Under the pieces are notes generated by a model. The model saw only the letters and a program-made list of their open reading frames with translations, was not told the DNA's origin and did no database searches. Both the position numbers and the translations under genes were made by a program. A stretch of 64,000 bases of DNA from Brevundimonas sp. SGAir0440 (GTDB lineage: Bacteria > Pseudomonadota > Alphaproteobacteria > Caulobacterales > Caulobacteraceae). The stretch covers positions 62,001 to 126,000 of the forward strand of contig NZ_CP039435.1 in assembly GCF_005484585.1 (NCBI RefSeq), in the 5' to 3' direction. Below are positions 60,794-64,000 of this stretch, piece after piece (positions within the stretch are counted from its first letter, which is position 1; every line of letters begins with the position of its first letter).

Positions 60794-61474
60794 ATGAGAC
60801 TTCTGGTGATCGATACGGCGCTCGGCGCCTGCACGGCGGCGGTGTTCGAGGACGATCGCGCGGTCGCCGTGCGCTTCGAGCCGATGACCAAGGGACATCA
60901 GGAACGGATCGGCGGCCTGGTGCGCGACGTCATGGCCGAGGCGGGCGGCGGTTTCGATAGCCTGGACCGGATCGGCGTCACGGTCGGGCCGGGCTCGTTC
61001 ACCGGTCTGCGCGTCGGCCTGGCCTTTGCCCAGGGTCTGGGCGCGGCGCTGGATCGGCGGGTCGTCGGTCTTTCGGCGCTGGACGCGCTCGCCGCCTCGC
61101 TCACCGATCAAGATGGTCCCATCGCAGCCCTGATCGATGCGCGGCGCGGTCAGGTCTATGCGCGCCTCTTCGCCGACGGCGGGCCGCTTGGCCCCGATGA
61201 AGCGTTATCGGTGGAAGAGGCCGCGCGGCGGATCACCGACATCGGACCGGGCGTCGCTTTGGTCGGCAATGGCGCGGCGGTCGTGACCCAGGCCTTTCCC
61301 GACCTGCCCTTCGCCCATCTGGACGATCGGGTCGCAGCGTCTCCGGGGGCGCTGGCCCGCCTGGCCGCCGCCGCAGATCCGGCGACCCATCCGCCCCGTC
61401 CGCTCTATCTGCGTGCGCCCGACGCCACGCCGCCCAGCCGCCTGCCGGGTCAGCCGCGCCAGCCCGCGCCATGA
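60794..61474 (+). CDS. tsaB: tRNA t6A threonylcarbamoyl factor TsaB
   Basis: Partner of TsaD/TsaE in making t6A37 of ANN-reading tRNAs. The 226-residue ASKHA-fold protein has LLVIDTALGACTAAVFEDD, then VGPGSFTGLRVGLAFAQGL, the hallmark of TsaB. Its stop overlaps the rimI ATG by 4 nt. Confidence 0.94.
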   Translation: MRLLVIDTALGACTAAVFEDDRAVAVRFEPMTKGHQERIGGLVRDVMAEAGGGFDSLDRIGVTVGPGSFTGLRVGLAFAQGLGAALDRRVVGLSALDALAASLTDQDGPIAALIDARRGQVYARLFADGGPLGPDEALSVEEAARRITDIGPGVALVGNGAAVVTQAFPDLPFAHLDDRVAASPGALARLAAAADPATHPPRPLYLRAPDATPPSRLPGQPRQPAP

Positions 61475-61914
61475 CGGCGGTGAACCCCGCCTCACTCGCC
61501 GCCTTGCACGCCCAGGCCTTCGCCGCGCCGTGGGGGGCCGACACCTTCGCCGATCTGCTGTCGCAGCCGGGCGTGCTGGCGGTCAGCGAGCCCGACGGCT
61601 TCATCCTGATCCGGACCGTGGTCGACGAGGCGGAAATCCTGACCCTGGCCGTGGTCCCGTCCGCGCGTCGCCGCGGACTGGGGCGACGTCTGGTCGAGGC
61701 GGCGGCCCTCGCTGCGGTCCAGGCCGGCGCGACGCGGCTGTTCCTGGAGGTCGCCGACGACAATATCGCCGCGCGCAGCCTGTATGAGCAGACCGGGTTC
61801 GATCCGATCGGTCGCCGCAAAGCCTATTATGCGGGCGCCGACGGATCGCGGACCGATGCGGTGGTGATGAGCCGCGACCTCTGTGCGCCTAACGCCAACC
61901 TGACGCTTCCCTGA
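61471..61914 (+). CDS. rimI: Ribosomal-protein-alanine N-acetyltransferase RimI
   Basis: A 147-residue GNAT acetyltransferase. The acetyl-CoA loop is AVVPSARRRGLGRRLVEAAAL, followed by LEVADDNIAARSLYEQTGF and the Tyr of RRKAYYAGADGSRTDAVVMS. It acetylates the S18 N-terminus. tsaB and rimI are translationally coupled, as in most bacteria. Confidence 0.92.
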   Translation: MTAVNPASLAALHAQAFAAPWGADTFADLLSQPGVLAVSEPDGFILIRTVVDEAEILTLAVVPSARRRGLGRRLVEAAALAAVQAGATRLFLEVADDNIAARSLYEQTGFDPIGRRKAYYAGADGSRTDAVVMSRDLCAPNANLTLP

Positions 61915-61941
61915 TGCGATCCAAGCCCCTATTCTAGGCGC

Positions 61942-62427
61942 ATGGACCGGATCGAAAAACTCTGCGCCGAGCGCGGCATGCGTATGACCGAACAGCGCCG
62001 GGTGATCGCCCGGGTGCTGTCCAACGCCGCGGACCACCCGGATGTGGAAGAGCTGTATCGCCGCGCCTCGGCCATCGATCCGCACATCTCCATCGCCACC
62101 GTCTATCGCACCGTGCGCCTGTTCGAAGAGGCGGGCGTGGTCGAGAAGCATGATTTCGGCGACGGCCGCAGCCGCTATGAAGAGGCCGGCGACGATCACC
62201 ACGACCACCTGATCGACACCAAGTCGGGCGAGGTGATCGAATTCTTCGACGCCGAGATCGAGCGGCTGAAGAACGAGATCGCGGAACGGCTGGGCTTCCA
62301 GCTGATCGGCCACAAGCTGGAGCTCTACGGCGTTGCGATCGAGGGCGCCGAACCGTCCAAGCGCGAAGGCCTGATCTTCACCCGCCATGCGGCGCGGGTC
62401 GATCCCGCCGATGTAGATGCGGGCTGA
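61942..62427 (+). CDS. fur: Ferric uptake regulator family protein Fur
   Basis: A 161-residue Fur-family regulator. Winged helix [30 protein letters not shown] and [13 protein letters not shown]; metal site [13 protein letters not shown] and late HKLELYG. Unlike many Fur proteins it has no Cys pairs, which is typical of alphaproteobacterial Fur. It follows rimI by 27 nt and precedes miaB. Confidence 0.92.
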   Translation: MDRIEKLCAERGMRMTEQRRVIARVLSNAADHPDVEELYRRASAIDPHISIATVYRTVRLFEEAGVVEKHDFGDGRSRYEEAGDDHHDHLIDTKSGEVIEFFDAEIERLKNEIAERLGFQLIGHKLELYGVAIEGAEPSKREGLIFTRHAARVDPADVDAG

Positions 62428-62470
62428 CGCTCGGCTTGTCGCGACGCTTGCGGGCGATCATAAGCCCACG

Positions 62471-63907
62471 ATGACCGAGACCCTGGTTCCTCAAGTCGAG
62501 ACGGCGCCCGAAAAGCGTCTGTTCATCAAGACCTACGGCTGTCAGATGAACGTCTATGACAGCGAGCGCATGGCCGATGTGCTGCGCCCGCTGGGTTATG
62601 GCGTCACCGACGACGTGAAGGCCGCCGACTTCGTCATCCTGAACACCTGCCACATCCGCGAAAAGGCGGCCGAGAAGATCTATTCCGAGCTCGGCAAGCT
62701 GCGCGAGATGCGCGACATCCGGCGCGAAACTGGCGGGGACCTGACCATCGCCGTCGCCGGCTGCGTCGCCCAGGCCGAGGGCGAGGAGATCATGCGGCGT
62801 CAACCGGCCGTCGACATCGTCGTTGGTCCCCAGGCCTATCACCAGCTGCCCGAGCTTCTGACCCGCACGGCGCGGGCGCGGGGCGAGCGGATCGGCGCCG
62901 ACTTCGCTCCCGACGACAAGTTCGACGCCCTGCCCGCGGCCCGCTTCACCGAGGGGCCGACCGCCTTCCTGACGGTGCAGGAGGGTTGCGACAAGTTCTG
63001 CACCTTCTGCGTCGTGCCCTATACACGCGGCGCCGAATGGTCGCGGCCGATGGCGGCGGTGCTGGAAGAGGCGAGACAACTGGCGGATCGGGGCGTGCGC
63101 GAGGTCACCCTGCTGGGCCAGAACGTCAACGCCTATGACGGCGAGCGGCCGGACGGGCGCAAGGCGACCCTGGCCGAACTGGCCTATGCCCTGGCCGAGA
63201 TCCCCGGCCTGGACCGCATTCGCTATACGACCAGCCATCCCAACGACATGGCCGATGAGTTGATCGCCGCGCATGGCGATCTGGACGCCCTGATGCCCTA
63301 TCTGCACCTTCCGGTTCAGGCGGGGTCGGATCGCATTTTGCGGGCAATGAACCGCAAGCACGGGCGTCAGAAATATTTCGACCTGATCGACCGAATCCGC
63401 GCTGCACGGCCCGATATCGCCATTGCGGGCGATTTCATCGTCGGCTTCCCCGGTGAGACGGATCGGGAGTTCGAGGACACGCTGGATCTGGTGCGGCGCG
63501 TGAACTACGCCGGCGCCTTCGCCTTCGCCTATTCGCCGCGACCGGGCACGCCGGCGGCGGGCATGGGCAAACAGGTCGAGCCGGAAATCGTCAAGGACCG
63601 ACTGCATCGCCTGATCGGCCTGCTGACGGAACAGCAGACCGCCTTCAACGCGGCGCAGGTGGGCCGGACGCTGAACGTGCTGTTCGACAAGCCGGGACGG
63701 CATGGCCACCGTCGCCAAGCGATCGGTCGATCCCCATATCTTCAATCGGTCCACGTCGATGACGCGGATCATCTGATCGGGCAGATCGTTCCGGTCGAGA
63801 TCATCGCCGGCCAGCAGAACAGTCTGTCAGGCCGGCTCTTAGCAGACGGGCTCAGGCAGCCGGGTCCCGCAGGCTCGGCGACAGCCCAAAAAGAAAAGGC
63901 CGCTTGA
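62471..63907 (+). CDS. miaB: tRNA-2-methylthio-N6-dimethylallyladenosine synthase MiaB
   Basis: Radical-SAM methylthiotransferase of 478 residues. N-terminal UPF0004 cluster Cys residues are in [22 protein letters not shown] and [10 protein letters not shown]; the radical SAM triad is [20 protein letters not shown] domain follows. The ATG at 62471 starts the usual MTETLVPQ-like lead; an upstream ATG at 62417 lies inside the end of fur. The phoH ATG overlaps its stop by 1 nt. Confidence 0.95.
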   Translation: MTETLVPQVETAPEKRLFIKTYGCQMNVYDSERMADVLRPLGYGVTDDVKAADFVILNTCHIREKAAEKIYSELGKLREMRDIRRETGGDLTIAVAGCVAQAEGEEIMRRQPAVDIVVGPQAYHQLPELLTRTARARGERIGADFAPDDKFDALPAARFTEGPTAFLTVQEGCDKFCTFCVVPYTRGAEWSRPMAAVLEEARQLADRGVREVTLLGQNVNAYDGERPDGRKATLAELAYALAEIPGLDRIRYTTSHPNDMADELIAAHGDLDALMPYLHLPVQAGSDRILRAMNRKHGRQKYFDLIDRIRAARPDIAIAGDFIVGFPGETDREFEDTLDLVRRVNYAGAFAFAYSPRPGTPAAGMGKQVEPEIVKDRLHRLIGLLTEQQTAFNAAQVGRTLNVLFDKPGRHGHRRQAIGRSPYLQSVHVDDADHLIGQIVPVEIIAGQQNSLSGRLLADGLRQPGPAGSATAQKEKAA

Positions 63908-64000
63908 TGGCGCGTGAGTCTGAATTCGTCCCCTTGAACGATGCCGAACTGCGGGCGGTCATCGGGCCGAACAGTCGCCACGTCGCCCTGATCGAGGACG
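63907..64000 (+). CDS. PhoH-family ATPase, 3' truncated by window end
   Basis: Only the first 31 residues are visible. The N-terminus LNDAELRAVIGPNSRHVALIED matches the start of PhoH/PhoL proteins (an N-terminal motif before the P-loop), and miaB-phoH-ybeY is the usual order in alphaproteobacteria. Assignment relies on that context and this short stretch. Confidence 0.75.
   Translation, partial: MARESEFVPLNDAELRAVIGPNSRHVALIED

Overview
The window is a GC-rich (roughly two-thirds GC by eye), gene-dense chromosomal segment from an alphaproteobacterium, most likely a Caulobacteraceae member close to Brevundimonas or Caulobacter. The evidence is the PhyR-NepR-EcfG general stress module with its kinase, the nadD-rsfS-rlmH-envC-ctpA run, the Nfu-tsaB-rimI-fur-miaB-phoH run, a degenerate EnvC-type LytM protein, and many GTG/TTG starts with 1- or 4-nt gene overlaps. 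I saw no rRNA, tRNA, CRISPR array, prophage or classical insertion sequence. Organism assignment is inference from gene content only.

Layout. 0-5 kb: end of a YgjP-type metallopeptidase, an LprI-family protein, a class A penicillin-binding protein, a methyltransferase behind a secreted His-rich alpha/beta hydrolase, and a Rieske oxygenase. 6-17.7 kb: adenosine kinase, ATP-grasp protein, soluble PAS chemoreceptor, MarR regulator, endonuclease III, amine oxidase, an EmrAB-type efflux operon with its TetR gene, creatininase-like protein, phasin-like protein and a MarR protein with a Lys/Ala tail. 17.7-28.7 kb: yciB, ftsY, a ParD-like/methionine aminopeptidase pair, nadE, a PhnA-domain protein, a COG0523 GTPase, a DUF559 nuclease gene between inverted repeats, a deoxyhypusine-synthase-like gene, ornithine decarboxylase and a DUF2254 membrane protein. 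28.7-36.9 kb: phnCDE transporter, PstS, galU, fabI, a BenE-type transporter, DUF3597 protein and a glutathione transferase. 36.9-48.2 kb: ffh-rpsP-rimM, two genes for the carboxyspermidine route, then a long minus-strand run zur, hydrolase, nadD, rsfS, rlmH, envC, ctpA. 48.2-64 kb: SapC protein, hotdog enzyme, enone-reductase-like protein, the general stress locus, gabD, obgE, an AI-2E-type transporter, a HerA-like ATPase and the Nfu to phoH run, cut by the window end.

The most notable signal is the general stress locus. Four exact matches to the alphaproteobacterial EcfG promoter (GGAAC, 16 nt, CGTT) lie within 3.8 kb: divergent ones before phyR and before nepR-ecfG-phyK, one at the very end of phyK that would drive an entericidin-like lipoprotein, and one that drives no protein but ends about 110 nt later at an intrinsic terminator. 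The last predicts a stress-induced small RNA with a bulged six-cytosine tract, resembling the Caulobacter sRNA GsrN.

Other points of interest are the co-occurrence of ornithine decarboxylase, a deoxyhypusine-synthase homologue and both enzymes of the aspartate-semialdehyde-dependent spermidine route; the DUF559 nuclease gene bounded by inverted double-hairpin repeats whose inner stems differ in sequence but still pair; and the ParD-like/MetAP dicistron preceded by a 15-nt palindrome.
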